Below are positions 55,104 through 64,000 of a stretch of 64,000 nt of DNA, in pieces. The notes below the pieces were generated by a model, which was given only the letters and a program-made list of their open reading frames with translations, searched no databases and was not told where the DNA came from. The position numbers and the translations under genes were made by a program. Source of the stretch: an uncultured Ferrovum sp. (GTDB taxonomy: Bacteria; Pseudomonadota; Gammaproteobacteria; Burkholderiales; Ferrovaceae); contig CAITLJ010000084.1 in the NCBI GenBank assembly GCA_903893215.1, positions 1 to 64,000 of the forward strand. Reading direction: 5' to 3'. Numbering within the stretch: the stretch's first letter is position 1; each line of letters starts with the position of its first letter.

Positions 55104-56129
55104 TCAGGCGGCGGGCGCCGCGACCGGCGCGCTGCTGTCGGGCACGCCGATGGCGGCCCGGATGCGGCTTTCGATTTCCTGGGCCAGCGCAGGATGTTCC
55201 TTCAGGTACTCGCGCGTGTTGTCCTTGCCCTGCCCGATCTTCTCGCCGTTATAGGCGTACCAGGCACCCGACTTGTCGATCATCTTGTGAATCACGCCCA
55301 ATTCGATGATCTCGCCCTCGCGCGAGATGCCCTCGCCGTACAGGATGTCGAAATCAGCCACCCGGAACGGCGGTGCCACCTTGTTCTTCACCACCTTGAC
55401 GCGGGTTTCGTTGCCGACCACTTCCTCGCCACGCTTGATTGCGCCAATACGACGGATGTCCAGACGCACCGATGCGTAGAACTTGAGCGCGTTGCCACCG
55501 GTGGTGGTTTCGGGGCTGCCGAACATCACGCCGATTTTCATGCGGATCTGGTTGATGAAGATCACCAGGGTGTTGGAGCGTTTGATGTTGCCGGTCAGCT
55601 TGCGCAGCGCCTGCGACATCAGGCGGGCATGCAGACCGACATGCGAGTCCCCCATTTCGCCTTCGATTTCGGCCTTGGGCGTGAGCGCGGCCACCGAGTC
55701 GACCACCACGATGTCGACCGAGCCGGAACGCACCAGCATGTCGGCGATTTCCAGCGCCTGTTCGCCCGTGTCCGGTTGCGATACCAGCAGGTCGGAAATG
55801 TTGACGCCAAGCTTGGCGGCATACTGTGGGTCGAGCGCGTGTTCAGCGTCGATGAAAGCCGCCACCCCCCCCTTGCGCTGCATTTGCGCGATCACCTGCA
55901 GGGTCAGCGTGGTCTTGCCGGACGATTCCGGCCCAAAAATTTCGACCACCCGCCCGCGCGGCAGACCACCGACGCCCAGCGCCACGTCAAGCCCCAGCGA
56001 ACCGGTGGACACCACTTCGATGTCCTTCTCGGCACCACTGTCACCCAGACGCATGACCGAGCCCTTGCCGAACTGCTTTTCAATCTGTGCCAACGCTGCG
56101 GCCAGCGCTTTGCTCTTGTTGTCGTCCAT
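55104..56129 (-). CDS. recA: Recombinase RecA
   Basis: A 341-aa RecA. Walker [11 protein letters not shown] is at residues 66-75. [25 protein letters not shown] contains Walker B and loop L1, and [35 protein letters not shown] is loop L2 and its flank. It catalyses strand exchange and triggers LexA cleavage. ATG at 56129. The 48-nt upstream gap shows no clear LexA box to my eye. Confidence 0.98.
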   Translation of the reverse strand: MDDNKSKALAAALAQIEKQFGKGSVMRLGDSGAEKDIEVVSTGSLGLDVALGVGGLPRGRVVEIFGPESSGKTTLTLQVIAQMQRKGGVAAFIDAEHALDPQYAAKLGVNISDLLVSQPDTGEQALEIADMLVRSGSVDIVVVDSVAALTPKAEIEGEMGDSHVGLHARLMSQALRKLTGNIKRSNTLVIFINQIRMKIGVMFGSPETTTGGNALKFYASVRLDIRRIGAIKRGEEVVGNETRVKVVKNKVAPPFRVADFDILYGEGISREGEIIELGVIHKMIDKSGAWYAYNGEKIGQGKDNTREYLKEHPALAQEIESRIRAAIGVPDSSAPVAAPAA

Positions 56130-56177
56130 GAAGTGTCCTGTCTTTCGTTAGCTGTCGATTATGCCATGCCGCCCCGG

Positions 56178-56801
56178 TCAGTCCGGACCGGAAAACGCAT
56201 GTGAATTGGTTTCGGTGAGCGCCAGCAGACCGAGCAGGCCGCACCAGATCGTGCCCAGGCGCACGGCGTCCCGGTCGCCGGGAAATTGCAGGCGCAGGGC
56301 CTGCGCACGGCCGGCGAGCGGCAGCGCGCTCCAGGCCAGACACACCGTGCCCACCGGCTTCTCAGCGCTGCCACCGCCAGGCCCCGCCACCCCGCTGACT
56401 GCCACCGAACACTCGGTCTGCAGACCGCGGCAGGCCCCGAGCGCCATTGCCTGCACCACTGGCAGGCTGACTGCACCGCGCGCCTGCAGCAGGGCGTCTG
56501 GCACACCAAGCAAGGTGGTCTTGGCTGCGTTGCTGTAGGTCACGTAACCGCCCTCGACCCAGGCCGAGCTGCCAGCAACTGCGGTCAAGGCGGCGGCAAT
56601 GCCACCGCCCGTGCAGGATTCGGCGGTAGCCACGCGCCATCCGCGCGCCTGCAGCGCCTGACCCAACAGGGTCACCAGCGCGGGCAAAGCCTGCGGTACC
56701 GCCCCCAGATCGGCCACCACCCTGTCGGCCACCTGCTGCGGCGACTGCCACCAGACGTCGCGCCAGCCTTGCATGTCGACTGAAGTTGGACCCATCCCCA
56801 T
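56178..56801 (-). CDS. pncC: Nicotinamide-nucleotide amidase (CinA C-terminal domain, PncC)
   Basis: A 207-aa stand-alone CinA C-terminal domain that deamidates NMN to NaMN in pyridine nucleotide recycling. Motifs: [36 protein letters not shown], and [26 protein letters not shown]. The N-terminal MoCF-like CinA domain is absent, as is normal for this form. ATG at 56801 overlaps the pgpA stop (TGATG), with AGGAGG 9 nt upstream; about 35 extra residues precede the domain. Confidence 0.92.
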   Translation of the reverse strand: MGMGPTSVDMQGWRDVWWQSPQQVADRVVADLGAVPQALPALVTLLGQALQARGWRVATAESCTGGGIAAALTAVAGSSAWVEGGYVTYSNAAKTTLLGVPDALLQARGAVSLPVVQAMALGACRGLQTECSVAVSGVAGPGGGSAEKPVGTVCLAWSALPLAGRAQALRLQFPGDRDAVRLGTIWCGLLGLLALTETNSHAFSGPD

Positions 56802-57286
56802 CACATCGGCCCTCCTGGCAGGTGCAGCCACCGCAGTCCCAGATAGACCAGCCCGGCCAGGATGGCGGCCAGCACGTCGTCCAGCATGATGCCGAGACCG
56901 CCATGCACGTGACGGTCGGCCCAGCTGACCGGAAACGGTTTCACTGCGTCAAACAGGCGAAACAGCAGGAACGCCCAGACCTGGGCGCTGAGTGCCACGG
57001 GCAGGCAAAGCAGCAATCCGGCAAAGGCCACAAATTCGTCACAGACCACTGCACCAGGGTCGGCCACCTGCAGGGCACGCGCCGACAGCGTCGCGGTCCG
57101 GATGCCAAGCATGACCAGCAAGGCAATGAGGAGGGCCTGCAGCGGCACGGCAAGCCCGCGCGCCAACCCTGCCAGGGCGAAACCCGGCAAGGTCCCGAAC
57201 GTACCTGGCGCAAAGGGCATCAGGCCAAGCCCGCCGCCGAGCGAAAAAAAATGCACAGGCGAACGCAACAGGCGCCACCGGTTCAT
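56801..57286 (-). CDS. pgpA: Phosphatidylglycerophosphatase A
   Basis: A 161-aa inner-membrane enzyme that dephosphorylates phosphatidylglycerophosphate to phosphatidylglycerol. Signatures: [23 protein letters not shown], the acidic VVCDEFVAF and [31 protein letters not shown]. About four hydrophobic spans. Overlaps thiL by 4 nt and pncC by 1 nt. Confidence 0.95.
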   Translation of the reverse strand: MNRWRLLRSPVHFFSLGGGLGLMPFAPGTFGTLPGFALAGLARGLAVPLQALLIALLVMLGIRTATLSARALQVADPGAVVCDEFVAFAGLLLCLPVALSAQVWAFLLFRLFDAVKPFPVSWADRHVHGGLGIMLDDVLAAILAGLVYLGLRWLHLPGGPM

Positions 57287-58341
57287 GGCAACGCATCCCT
57301 GCCGGCAGCGCCGTCTGCGGTCATGGCCCCTCGCACCAGCGCGGGCGCACGCACGGCGGCAGGGTCGACTGCCGGTGCCGCAACATCTGCGAAGTGATCA
57401 AAGCCGGCGCGCGCAAATGCCATGGGCCGACCGGCCCGATCAAACACACGGGTGCCGTCCTGTGACTCGACCACCCCAATGGCAGTCACCCTCACTCCGA
57501 CGGCGGCAGCGGCGGCCTGCACTGCAAGACTTGCACTGGCTGGCGCCGTGAAGCAGAGCTCATAGTCATCGCCACCGGTGAGCGCAGCTGCCCGTACGAA
57601 GTTGTCATCCCGCAGCCCGGCCAATGCCGCCGACAAGGGTACGGCGGGCCAGTCGACACGCGCGCCAAGCCCGCTGGCAGTGAGCAGATGCCCCAGATCG
57701 GCCAGCAGGCCATCCGACACATCGATTGCTGCGCTTGCCACGCCGCGCAGGGCCAGGCCAAGACCAACCCGGGCGGTGGGTCGCTCGAGCCGCGCCACGC
57801 AGTGCGCCCGTGCCTGGTCGTCCAGCCCGAGACGCTGCTGCAGGCAAGCCAGCCCGCAGGCAGCATCCCCCAGCGTGCCGGACACCCAGAGCTGGTCGCC
57901 GGGCAGGGCCCCGCTGCGCCGCAATGCGTGCCCGACCGGGACCTCGCCCAGTATGGTGACCGAAATATTCAGTGGTCCTGCCGTGGTGTCACCACCTACC
58001 CAATCCACCTGATGGGCGCACGCCTCGGCATGAAAGCCCCGGGCAAAGGCCGCCACCCAGTCCTCGTCGGGATGGGGCAATGCCAGCGCCAGCAACACCC
58101 AGCGCGGGGTGGCCCCCATGGCGGCCAGATCGGACAGGTTGACCGCCAAGGCCTTGTGGCCAAGCCGCTCCGGATCGGTGTCGGCAAGAAAATGGCAGCC
58201 TGCCACCAACATGTCGCTGGAGACCGCCAAGTGCTGGCCGGGCGCCGGCTGCATCAACGCTGCGTCATCGCCCACACCGAGCACGGTATGGGTTGTCGCA
58301 CGCCGGAAGTGGCGCGCGATCAGGTCAAATTCACCCGCCAC
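57283..58341 (-). CDS. thiL: Thiamine-monophosphate kinase
   Basis: A 352-aa ATP-dependent kinase making thiamine diphosphate. PurM-like fold: MAGEFDLIARHF, GVGDDAALMQPA, LGHKALAVNLSDLAAMGATPRW, WVGGDTTAGPLNISVTILGEVP and AAIDVSDGLLADLGHL. ATGA overlap with pgpA; 11 nt after nusB. Confidence 0.96.
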   Translation of the reverse strand: MAGEFDLIARHFRRATTHTVLGVGDDAALMQPAPGQHLAVSSDMLVAGCHFLADTDPERLGHKALAVNLSDLAAMGATPRWVLLALALPHPDEDWVAAFARGFHAEACAHQVDWVGGDTTAGPLNISVTILGEVPVGHALRRSGALPGDQLWVSGTLGDAACGLACLQQRLGLDDQARAHCVARLERPTARVGLGLALRGVASAAIDVSDGLLADLGHLLTASGLGARVDWPAVPLSAALAGLRDDNFVRAAALTGGDDYELCFTAPASASLAVQAAAAAVGVRVTAIGVVESQDGTRVFDRAGRPMAFARAGFDHFADVAAPAVDPAAVRAPALVRGAMTADGAAGRDALP

Positions 58342-58352
58342 CGCCGGGGGGC

Positions 58353-58847
58353 TCAGGCTGGCCGGGCACCGCGCACATTTTGCGCAGCTTCGTCGGCACG
58401 CAGTTGCTGGGCCAGCTTGTCCAGCACGCCATTGACGAATTTGTGGCCGTCCGTGCCACCGAAGGTCTTGGCCAACTCGATCGCCTCGTTCAGGATCACC
58501 CGCAGCGGGGTGTCCGGACGATGGATCAGCTCGAACAGCCCGATCTGCAGGATACCGCGCTCCACCGGACTGACTTCGGGTAGCGGCCGATCAATGGCAC
58601 CTGCCATGGCCAGTTCGATGCCATCAATGTCGGCCACGATGCCGGCCAGCGTGGTGCGGTAAAATTCGTGATCGAGCTGGACCCAATGTTCCGACAATTC
58701 GATGTCGCGCTGGATGTCGCGTACCTCGGCGCCGGACAGTAGCCGACGGTACAAGGCCTGCAGCAGGAAATCACGGGTCTTGCGGCGCTTGGACTTGTGG
58801 CGCACCGGTGGATGGGCAGCCGGCAGGCCGGGCAGTTCGGCGGTCAT
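58353..58847 (-). CDS. nusB: Transcription antitermination factor NusB
   Basis: A 164-aa all-helical RNA-binding factor that, with NusE/S10, binds boxA for rRNA antitermination. Landmarks: [73 protein letters not shown] basic, Pro-rich N-terminal extension of about 20 residues precedes the fold. ATG at 58847 overlaps the ribH stop by 4 nt. Confidence 0.95.
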   Translation of the reverse strand: MTAELPGLPAAHPPVRHKSKRRKTRDFLLQALYRRLLSGAEVRDIQRDIELSEHWVQLDHEFYRTTLAGIVADIDGIELAMAGAIDRPLPEVSPVERGILQIGLFELIHRPDTPLRVILNEAIELAKTFGGTDGHKFVNGVLDKLAQQLRADEAAQNVRGARPA

Positions 58848-59335
58848 TCGGTGTCCCGCAACGCAGCCACCAGCCGCGCCATTTCTACCGCAGCCTGGGC
58901 GCAATCGCGCCCCTTGTCGAAAGTACGCGCAAAGGTCTGCTCGTCGTCTTCGGTGGTCAGCACGCCGTTGGCCACCGGAATTTCCAGGTCGAGCTGCACC
59001 TGGGTGATGCCGGAGCCCGTCTCGTTGGACACCAGCTCGAAGTGATAGGTCTCGCCGCGGATCACTGCACCCAGCGCGATCATGGCGTCCGGCTCATGCG
59101 CCGTGCCGAGCACTTGCAGGGCCAGCGCAATCTCCAGTGCCCCGGGCACCCGGACCACGGTGATGTCGTCATCGGCCACACCAAGCCGCAGCAGCTCGTC
59201 GGTGCAGGCCTCAAGCAGTTCATCACAAGCCTGCGCATTGAAACGGGCACACACGATGCCAATCTGCAGGCCTTCGCCGGCTGGAACACCGGCCGTGTTG
59301 TCGGCAGCTTCGAGACCGATTTCCAGTATGTTCAT
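58844..59335 (-). CDS. ribH: 6,7-dimethyl-8-ribityllumazine synthase
   Basis: A 163-aa lumazine synthase, penultimate step of riboflavin synthesis. Motifs: [53 protein letters not shown] and [21 protein letters not shown] at 59335 overlaps the ribBA stop (ATGA). Confidence 0.96.
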   Translation of the reverse strand: MNILEIGLEAADNTAGVPAGEGLQIGIVCARFNAQACDELLEACTDELLRLGVADDDITVVRVPGALEIALALQVLGTAHEPDAMIALGAVIRGETYHFELVSNETGSGITQVQLDLEIPVANGVLTTEDDEQTFARTFDKGRDCAQAAVEMARLVAALRDTE

Positions 59336-60477
59336 GTCGGGTTTCCTCTGACTTCTTCGGGACTTAAAAATCCTGTGACTTCCAGGCCAAAACCCATGAA
59401 ACGCGTCAGGCGCGCCGGCTTGGCCAGGATGCGCATGCGGCCCACGCCAAGATCGCGCAGGATCTGCGCGCCAACGCCGTGGGCACGCGGGTCCCATTTA
59501 CGACGCGCAAGCGCCACCAACTGACGTTCACGGGTCAGATCAGTAAAGTCGCCATCGGCGGCTTCACCCTGCAGCAGGACCAGCACACCCGCGCCCCGCC
59601 CGGCGATCACGCGCAGGGCCTCGTGGACACCGAAGGCATGACGCCCGACACCGTCGTCGATCAGGTCGGCGAGCGAGGCCGGTTCGTGCACCCGCACCAG
59701 GGTTTCCTGATCCGCTTGCGGAACACCCAGCACCAGCGCCACATGGGTGCGCTCGGCCACGGCATCAAAGTACTCGACCACCCGAAAACGCCCTTCGGCC
59801 AGCGCGATTTCGCGCTCGGCACAACGCCGCACCAGACTCTCGGTTTCGCTGCGGTAGCGGATCAGATCGGCGATGGTACCCACTTTCAGGTGATGGATCT
59901 GCGCGTATTCGAGCAGGTCGGGCAGACGGGCCATTTCGCCGTCTTCCTTGAGGATTTCGCAAATCACGGCGGCCGGTTCGCAGCCCGCCAGCTGGGCCAG
60001 GTCGCACCCGGCTTCGGTGTGACCAGCCCGCATCAGCACGCCACCTGGGCGCGCCATCAGCGGAAAGATGTGCCCGGGCTGCACGATGTCTTCGGGCGTG
60101 GCGTGCGCCGCAACGGCCGCCTGCACCGTGCGTGCGCGATCAGCGGCCGAAATGCCGGTGGTGACCCCGGTGGCGGCTTCAATCGACACGGTGAAATTGG
60201 TGGCATACGGCGAACGGTTGTCGCTGACCATCAAGGGCAGGCGCAACTGCGCGCAACGCTGCTCGGTCAGGGTCAGGCAAATCAGGCCGCGCCCGTGGCG
60301 CGCCATGAAATTGATGGCTTCCGGGGTGACATGCTGGGCAGCCAACACCAGATCGCCTTCGTTTTCGCGATCTTCGTCATCCACCAGCACCACCATGCGA
60401 CCGGCGCGGATTTCTTCAATGATGCCGGCAGCAGGCGTGATGCCCGGCAGGCTGGAAGGGAATGAGGGGGTGGTCAT
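59332..60477 (-). CDS. ribBA: 3,4-dihydroxy-2-butanone-4-phosphate synthase with degenerate GTP cyclohydrolase II-like domain
   Basis: About 381 aa. The N-terminal 200 residues are an intact Rib[21 protein letters not shown] with the acidic metal loop, [33 protein letters not shown] and [16 protein letters not shown]. The C-terminal half aligns with RibA but lacks the CDC zinc-cysteine cluster (the region reads [20 protein letters not shown]), so GTP cyclohydrolase activity is not expected. Such RibBX forms are common in betaproteobacteria. ATG at 60477 is preferred; 60519 is possible. I saw no FMN riboswitch upstream. Confidence 0.92.
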   Translation of the reverse strand: MTTPSFPSSLPGITPAAGIIEEIRAGRMVVLVDDEDRENEGDLVLAAQHVTPEAINFMARHGRGLICLTLTEQRCAQLRLPLMVSDNRSPYATNFTVSIEAATGVTTGISAADRARTVQAAVAAHATPEDIVQPGHIFPLMARPGGVLMRAGHTEAGCDLAQLAGCEPAAVICEILKEDGEMARLPDLLEYAQIHHLKVGTIADLIRYRSETESLVRRCAEREIALAEGRFRVVEYFDAVAERTHVALVLGVPQADQETLVRVHEPASLADLIDDGVGRHAFGVHEALRVIAGRGAGVLVLLQGEAADGDFTDLTRERQLVALARRKWDPRAHGVGAQILRDLGVGRMRILAKPARLTRFMGFGLEVTGFLSPEEVRGNPT

Positions 60478-60692
60478 CAGGGGGAACACGGTAGCGCCTG
60501 GAGTCAGGCCACCCTCCATTATCGCGCAAAAGGGCCGGGCCGTCCAAACCCGGACCAGGCATCGCCGCGAGGATGGCGGAATTCATCTGGATGCGTCGAA
60601 AACGCACATGAGAAATTTAAAAACATTAAATAATTAATAACTAAAGATTCCTCGCAGGCATCCGTTAATCAGGCATCACCCGAGGTCCACAT
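60478..60692. other. Divergent promoter region between ribBA and the chemoreceptor mini-ORF
   Basis: A 215-nt gap. Positions 60605-60655 are markedly AT-rich (AATTTAAAAACATTAAATAA), unlike the GC-rich surroundings, and probably contain the promoter of the plus-strand genes. On the minus strand CGATAAT near 60520 could be a ribBA -10. No conserved FMN riboswitch core was found. Confidence 0.45.
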
Positions 60693-60947
60693 ATGAATTC
60701 CCTCTTCGCTCCTGCTGTGGATCTGACGTTGCATTTGCGCTTCCCGGCCAATTTCGCGACGAATGACAAGCTTTTTACCGGTGTGCTCGGTTTTCTGGCC
60801 GGGCATGCCGTGCCTGCACTTGCCCGTGTGCATTTCGTAAAACCCGAAAAGTCTGATGCCAGCCAGGCACAGATCAATACGGTGATCCATGCACGCAATC
60901 TGGGTCCTGCAGGAATATGTCTGAACCAAGCGGGGACCTCCAAATGA
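60693..60947 (+). CDS. Mini-ORF repeating the chemoreceptor N-terminus
   Basis: An 84-aa open frame. Its first 37 residues align without gaps to the N-terminus of the chemoreceptor that follows (17 of 37 identical by my count, sharing LF-PA--L---LRF-A-FA and VLG-L). The rest has no similarity I recognise. It may be a truncated duplicate of a chemoreceptor gene, or a translated leader peptide. Its TGA overlaps the receptor ATG (ATGA), so if translated it would be coupled to it. GAGG lies about 8 nt before its ATG. Confidence 0.5.
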   Translation: MNSLFAPAVDLTLHLRFPANFATNDKLFTGVLGFLAGHAVPALARVHFVKPEKSDASQAQINTVIHARNLGPAGICLNQAGTSK

Positions 60948-62986
60948 CGATCTTGTTTTTGCCCGCATTGCGCCTGATGGAGCGCTTGCGCTTCTCTGCC
61001 AAGTTTGCGCTGACCGGCGCATTTTTTCTGGTGGTACTGGGCTATCTGGGTTGGTACTCGGTCAACACACTCAACCAGCGGCTGGAAAAAATTGCTGCCG
61101 AGCAGTCCGGCGCCACCCTGGTGGCGGATCTGGTCAGCCTGAATCAGGCCCTGATCGAGTACCGCCGCACGGCCGTCAATGCGCCCACCGGCGATGATAC
61201 GGTCAAGACCCGTCTGCAGGCCCTCTCCAGCGCCAACACCGTGGCACTCGACAAGTTCGAAGAAGACGTGCGCAAGGCGCAAGCCGCCTTCGACATGAGC
61301 GGACGGGCCAGGGAATTGCGCGCCAGCTGGTCGGGCATCGCGGGCACGGTAGACGCGCTGCCGCTGGATACAGCCTTCGGCACCAAGGCGTTCGCCGCAC
61401 ATGCCACGATCTTCGACCTGATCTATGTGACCATGCGCGAAATCGGTGACCGCTCCGGCATGGCGTTGGAACCCGACATGGACCTGTTCTACCTGGGCTT
61501 TCCGATTGCCAACAATGTGCCGCGGATCGCCGGCATGACTGTGCGGGTCTATGCGTACGAGTCCATGAACCTGATGCGCGGCACGCTCACGGCGACCGAC
61601 AGGATTTTTTACGAAGTGACCGAATCGCGCCTGAGAGATGCGATTGGTGCCAGCACCGTCATGCTGGAACAGTCCATGCAGGCCAACCCGGCGGTCAAGG
61701 CCAGGCTGGCGCCGCTACTGGCTGCCCTGCAAACCACCAGCGCCGACCAACTCTCCTTCGCCCGTGAACAGTTCATCAAGTCAGACCAACTGGCCGTCAC
61801 CATGGCGCAGGCGGGCGACCACTCCCGTCAGGCGGTCGAAGCCGCATGGGCGCTGGTGAACGGCACACTGGACGTGTTCCAGGAGCAGCTGACCGCCCGG
61901 GCCGCCGCCGTCACCGCCCAGCGCTGGCTGCTGTTGATCAGCATGCTGGGTTGCTCGTTGGGCAGCATCTATCTGTTCATCGGCATGTACCTGTCGGTGG
62001 CAGCATCGGTAACCAGCCTGAAGGAGGGCAGCGCCCGCCTGGCCAAAGGCGATTTCCGCACGCCCGTGCGCGTCGGTGCACAGGATGAACTGGGCGAGGT
62101 TGCCACCCATTTCAACACCATGATGCGCGCGCTTGGCAACCTGATGATGGGCCTGAAAACCTCGGCAAGCGGTGTGCTGGATGCTGCCAACGGCCTTGCC
62201 AACAGCGCCAGCCAGATCTCGCAAGGCTCGCGCGTGCAGTCCGCCGCGGCACAATCCACGGCCTCTGCCGTGGATGAAGTGTCCGCCAGCGTGCGTGGCG
62301 TGTCCGACAGCGTGGCCGAGACAGTACTGGTGTCGGAGGCCGCTGCGCAGTCCACTTTGCACGGCCGCGAAGTGATCCTTGCCGCCGCCGCCGAAACCCG
62401 CTCGGTGGCCGATCTGGTGGGTAAACTGACCGCCGATGTCACCCGACTGGGCGGCCGCGCCGACGAGATCGGCCTGATCGTCAACACCATCCAGGGGATT
62501 GCAGACCAGACCAATCTGCTGGCCCTCAACGCCGCCATCGAGGCAGCCCGTGCCGGCGAGGCTGGCCGCGGCTTCGCGGTAGTGGCAGACGAAGTACGCA
62601 AGCTGGCAGACAACACACGCCGCGCCACCGAAGCGATTGCCGGCATGATCGGCAAAGTCCAGGGCGATGTGAAGTTGTCAATCGCGCAGGCGGAATCCAG
62701 TCGTATCCGCGTCCTGAAGGGCGTGGAGATGACCGAGTCTGCCGTGCTCAGCCTGGATCACATTCGTGCCGGTTCGGACACCACCATGCAAAGGATTCGC
62801 GAGATCGCCGCAGCATCCCGCGAACAGGCGCAAGCTACCGAGGACATCGCGCGGAACGTGGAACGGATCAGCCAGATGTCCGAAGACAACGATCACGCCA
62901 TCGACGGCGTCAGCGCCGCTGCGCTGCGCCTGAAAGCCCTGGCGGACAGCGTCCAGCAGGGCGTGGCACGGTTCCAGGTGGGCTGA
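60944..62986 (+). CDS. Methyl-accepting chemotaxis protein
   Basis: A 680-aa receptor. TM1 lies at about residues 19-40, a large periplasmic sensor region at 42-325 that I cannot assign to a named domain, and TM2 at about 327-349. HAMP follows ([22 protein letters not shown]...[13 protein letters not shown]), then the cytoplasmic signalling domain. The conserved hairpin tip is [22 protein letters not shown] followed by [18 protein letters not shown]. It controls CheA; ligand unknown. The start at 60944 is preferred because GGGGA lies 7 nt upstream and homology begins there; an in-frame ATG at 60917 also exists. It interrupts the rib gene order on the opposite strand. Confidence 0.92.
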   Translation: MTILFLPALRLMERLRFSAKFALTGAFFLVVLGYLGWYSVNTLNQRLEKIAAEQSGATLVADLVSLNQALIEYRRTAVNAPTGDDTVKTRLQALSSANTVALDKFEEDVRKAQAAFDMSGRARELRASWSGIAGTVDALPLDTAFGTKAFAAHATIFDLIYVTMREIGDRSGMALEPDMDLFYLGFPIANNVPRIAGMTVRVYAYESMNLMRGTLTATDRIFYEVTESRLRDAIGASTVMLEQSMQANPAVKARLAPLLAALQTTSADQLSFAREQFIKSDQLAVTMAQAGDHSRQAVEAAWALVNGTLDVFQEQLTARAAAVTAQRWLLLISMLGCSLGSIYLFIGMYLSVAASVTSLKEGSARLAKGDFRTPVRVGAQDELGEVATHFNTMMRALGNLMMGLKTSASGVLDAANGLANSASQISQGSRVQSAAAQSTASAVDEVSASVRGVSDSVAETVLVSEAAAQSTLHGREVILAAAAETRSVADLVGKLTADVTRLGGRADEIGLIVNTIQGIADQTNLLALNAAIEAARAGEAGRGFAVVADEVRKLADNTRRATEAIAGMIGKVQGDVKLSIAQAESSRIRVLKGVEMTESAVLSLDHIRAGSDTTMQRIREIAAASREQAQATEDIARNVERISQMSEDNDHAIDGVSAAALRLKALADSVQQGVARFQVG

Positions 62987-63069
62987 TCCGGCTGACCGCT
63001 GCTTCGGACGGACGCGCCGGTTGACCCGAGGCCCGCGGGCAACGAAGACTGGCCTTCGGGTACGGCGGA

Positions 63070-63672
63070 TCAATCCTGCGAAATCTGGCTGTAACTGAGG
63101 ATGCGCTCGCAATACCGGGCGATCAGGTCGACTTCCAGGTTGACCGGATCGCCCGCCTGGAGATTGCGAAAAGTGGTGACCGAGCGGGTGTGCGGGATGA
63201 TGTTGATGTCGAATACCCGCCCTGCCACATGATTGACGGTCAGGCTGGTGCCGTTCACGGTCACCGAGCCCTTCCGCGCGATATAGCGGGCAATCAGGTC
63301 AGGCGCCTCGATCTCGAGAAACCAGCTCTCGCCGACCGCCTCGAATCGCGTTACCCGACCGACCCCGTCGACGTGGCCGGAAACCAGATGCCCCCCCAGG
63401 CGATCGGCCAGGGTGAGTGATTTTTCCAGATTCACCTCAGCCAGCTGATCCAGACCGACCGTACAGTCGAGCGTCTCGCGCGACACGTCGGCCTCGAACG
63501 CATGCTCGGTCAGGGCCACCGCCGTCAGGCACACCCCGTTGACACAGATGCTGTCGCCAAGCTGGGCGTCAGCCAGCGGCAGACCGGCGGTGTCGATGGT
63601 CAGGCGGACGCCCTGCGGCAGCGGAGCAATCTGGGTAATGCGGCCAACAGCAGCCACGATTCCGGTAAACAT
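63070..63672 (-). CDS. ribE: Riboflavin synthase, alpha chain
   Basis: A 200-aa protein with two lumazine-binding repeats: MFTGIVAAVGRI ... GDSICVNGVCLTAVAL ... and GHLVSGHVDGVGRV ... GSVTVNGTSLTVNHV. It dismutates two lumazines to riboflavin and the pyrimidine precursor. ATG at 63672 starts at the invariant MFTGIV. It is 14 nt after ribD. Confidence 0.96.
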   Translation of the reverse strand: MFTGIVAAVGRITQIAPLPQGVRLTIDTAGLPLADAQLGDSICVNGVCLTAVALTEHAFEADVSRETLDCTVGLDQLAEVNLEKSLTLADRLGGHLVSGHVDGVGRVTRFEAVGESWFLEIEAPDLIARYIARKGSVTVNGTSLTVNHVAGRVFDINIIPHTRSVTTFRNLQAGDPVNLEVDLIARYCERILSYSQISQD

Positions 63673-63686
63673 GGGCAGAGGTTCTC

Positions 63687-64000
63687 TCAGAAAGGAAGAT
63701 GGGAAGGAAAGGCCTGAATGCGCAGATCGGCACCGATCGGACAGCACTCGCCAAAACGCAGGGCAAAGGCCTGCTGCAACTCGATGAACGGCCCCAGCGC
63801 CGCGGGACCGCGGGCCTGCTCACCCAGCAAACGGGGGGCCAGATAAAAAATGCACTCATCGACCAGACCGGCAGCCAGCAGGGCGGCGTTCAGGCGCGAA
63901 CCGGCTTCCACCAGCAGATCATTGATCGCCAGGCCGCCCAAGGCCTGCAGGGCCGCAGCAAGGTCGAGGTACCGGCCTGAAGCGGGCACGCCAATCACCT
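63687..64000 (-). CDS. ribD: RibD C-terminal part (riboflavin-specific reductase domain), cut by window end
   Basis: About 104 residues of the C-terminal reductase domain: LGGLAINDLLVEAGSRLNAALLAAGLVDECIFYLAPRLLG matches the RibD reductase (LLVEGG...L---LVDE). The frame stays open to the window edge, so the deaminase domain and the rest lie beyond 64000. It is the first visible gene of the leftward rib cluster. Confidence 0.9.
   Translation of the reverse strand, partial: VIGVPASGRYLDLAAALQALGGLAINDLLVEAGSRLNAALLAAGLVDECIFYLAPRLLGEQARGPAALGPFIELQQAFALRFGECCPIGADLRIQAFPSHLPF

Noticed and set aside
60478-60692. FMN riboswitch before ribBA
   Set aside because: The region was read on the minus strand for the conserved riboswitch core (GGGGTGAAATTCCC-like and ACCGGCGGT-like segments). 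None is present.

Overview
The window looks like chromosomal DNA from a high-GC betaproteobacterium, most likely Burkholderiales-like. The evidence is gene order: cysI-DUF934-cysH-cobA, purM/hda-HAD-pcnB-folK-dNK-panC, and ribD-ribE-(mcp)-ribBA-ribH-nusB-thiL-pgpA-cinA-recA-recX-alaS are arrangements typical of that class. I cannot name a genus from the sequence alone. Genes are tightly packed, and many neighbours share ATGA, GTGA or TGATG stop/start overlaps. I saw no rRNA, tRNA or CRISPR array.

Layout. 1-0.8 kb: insertion-sequence debris, with the end of an IS3-family element abutting the 3' part of an IS256-family transposase, followed by a triple 20-bp repeat. 0.8-3 kb (minus): cbiX, dut, coaBC. 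3.3-8.2 kb (plus): a secreted S53 protease, radC, rpmB-rpmG, a small membrane protein and an EamA exporter. 8.2-12 kb (minus): assimilatory sulfate reduction and siroheme (cysI, DUF934, cysH, cobA). 12-19 kb (minus): fatty acid desaturase, MscS channel, RNA m5C methyltransferase, DUF3108, purN, purM. 19-24.2 kb (plus): hda, HAD hydrolase, pcnB, folK, deoxynucleoside kinase, panC, DUF465. 24-25.7 kb (minus): a membrane-anchored C13 (legumain/caspase-like) peptidase.

25.8-32.6 kb is the least ordinary part. A four-gene operon for tetrahydromethanopterin/methanofuran-type C1 cofactor synthesis (DmrB/AfpA-like flavoprotein, pterin-binding DHPS-like protein, DUF447, MfnB) runs into an oppositely oriented MfnE-like kinase. 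That kinase is translationally coupled to a Tat-exported molybdenum hydroxylase large subunit and a TetR regulator. 32.7-46.8 kb is a fatty-acid beta-oxidation region: fadE, DUF4442 thioesterase-like, CHI-like protein, a PsrA-like TetR repressor, fadB-fadA, a MalT/LuxR-type activator and fadD. Three near-identical PsrA-type operators (upstream of fadE, of the repressor and of fadD) tie it together. A lipoprotein alpha/beta-hydrolase and an OmpW-like porin (47-49.8 kb) could feed it with substrate.

49.7-64 kb (mostly minus): SulP transporter, alaS, recX (with a large internal insertion), recA, cinA C-terminal amidase, pgpA, thiL, nusB, ribH, ribBA. A plus-strand chemoreceptor follows, preceded by a mini-ORF that repeats its N-terminus, then ribE and a ribD cut off by the window end. 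Start codons were chosen from ribosome-binding sites, overlaps and family length; several are uncertain and flagged.
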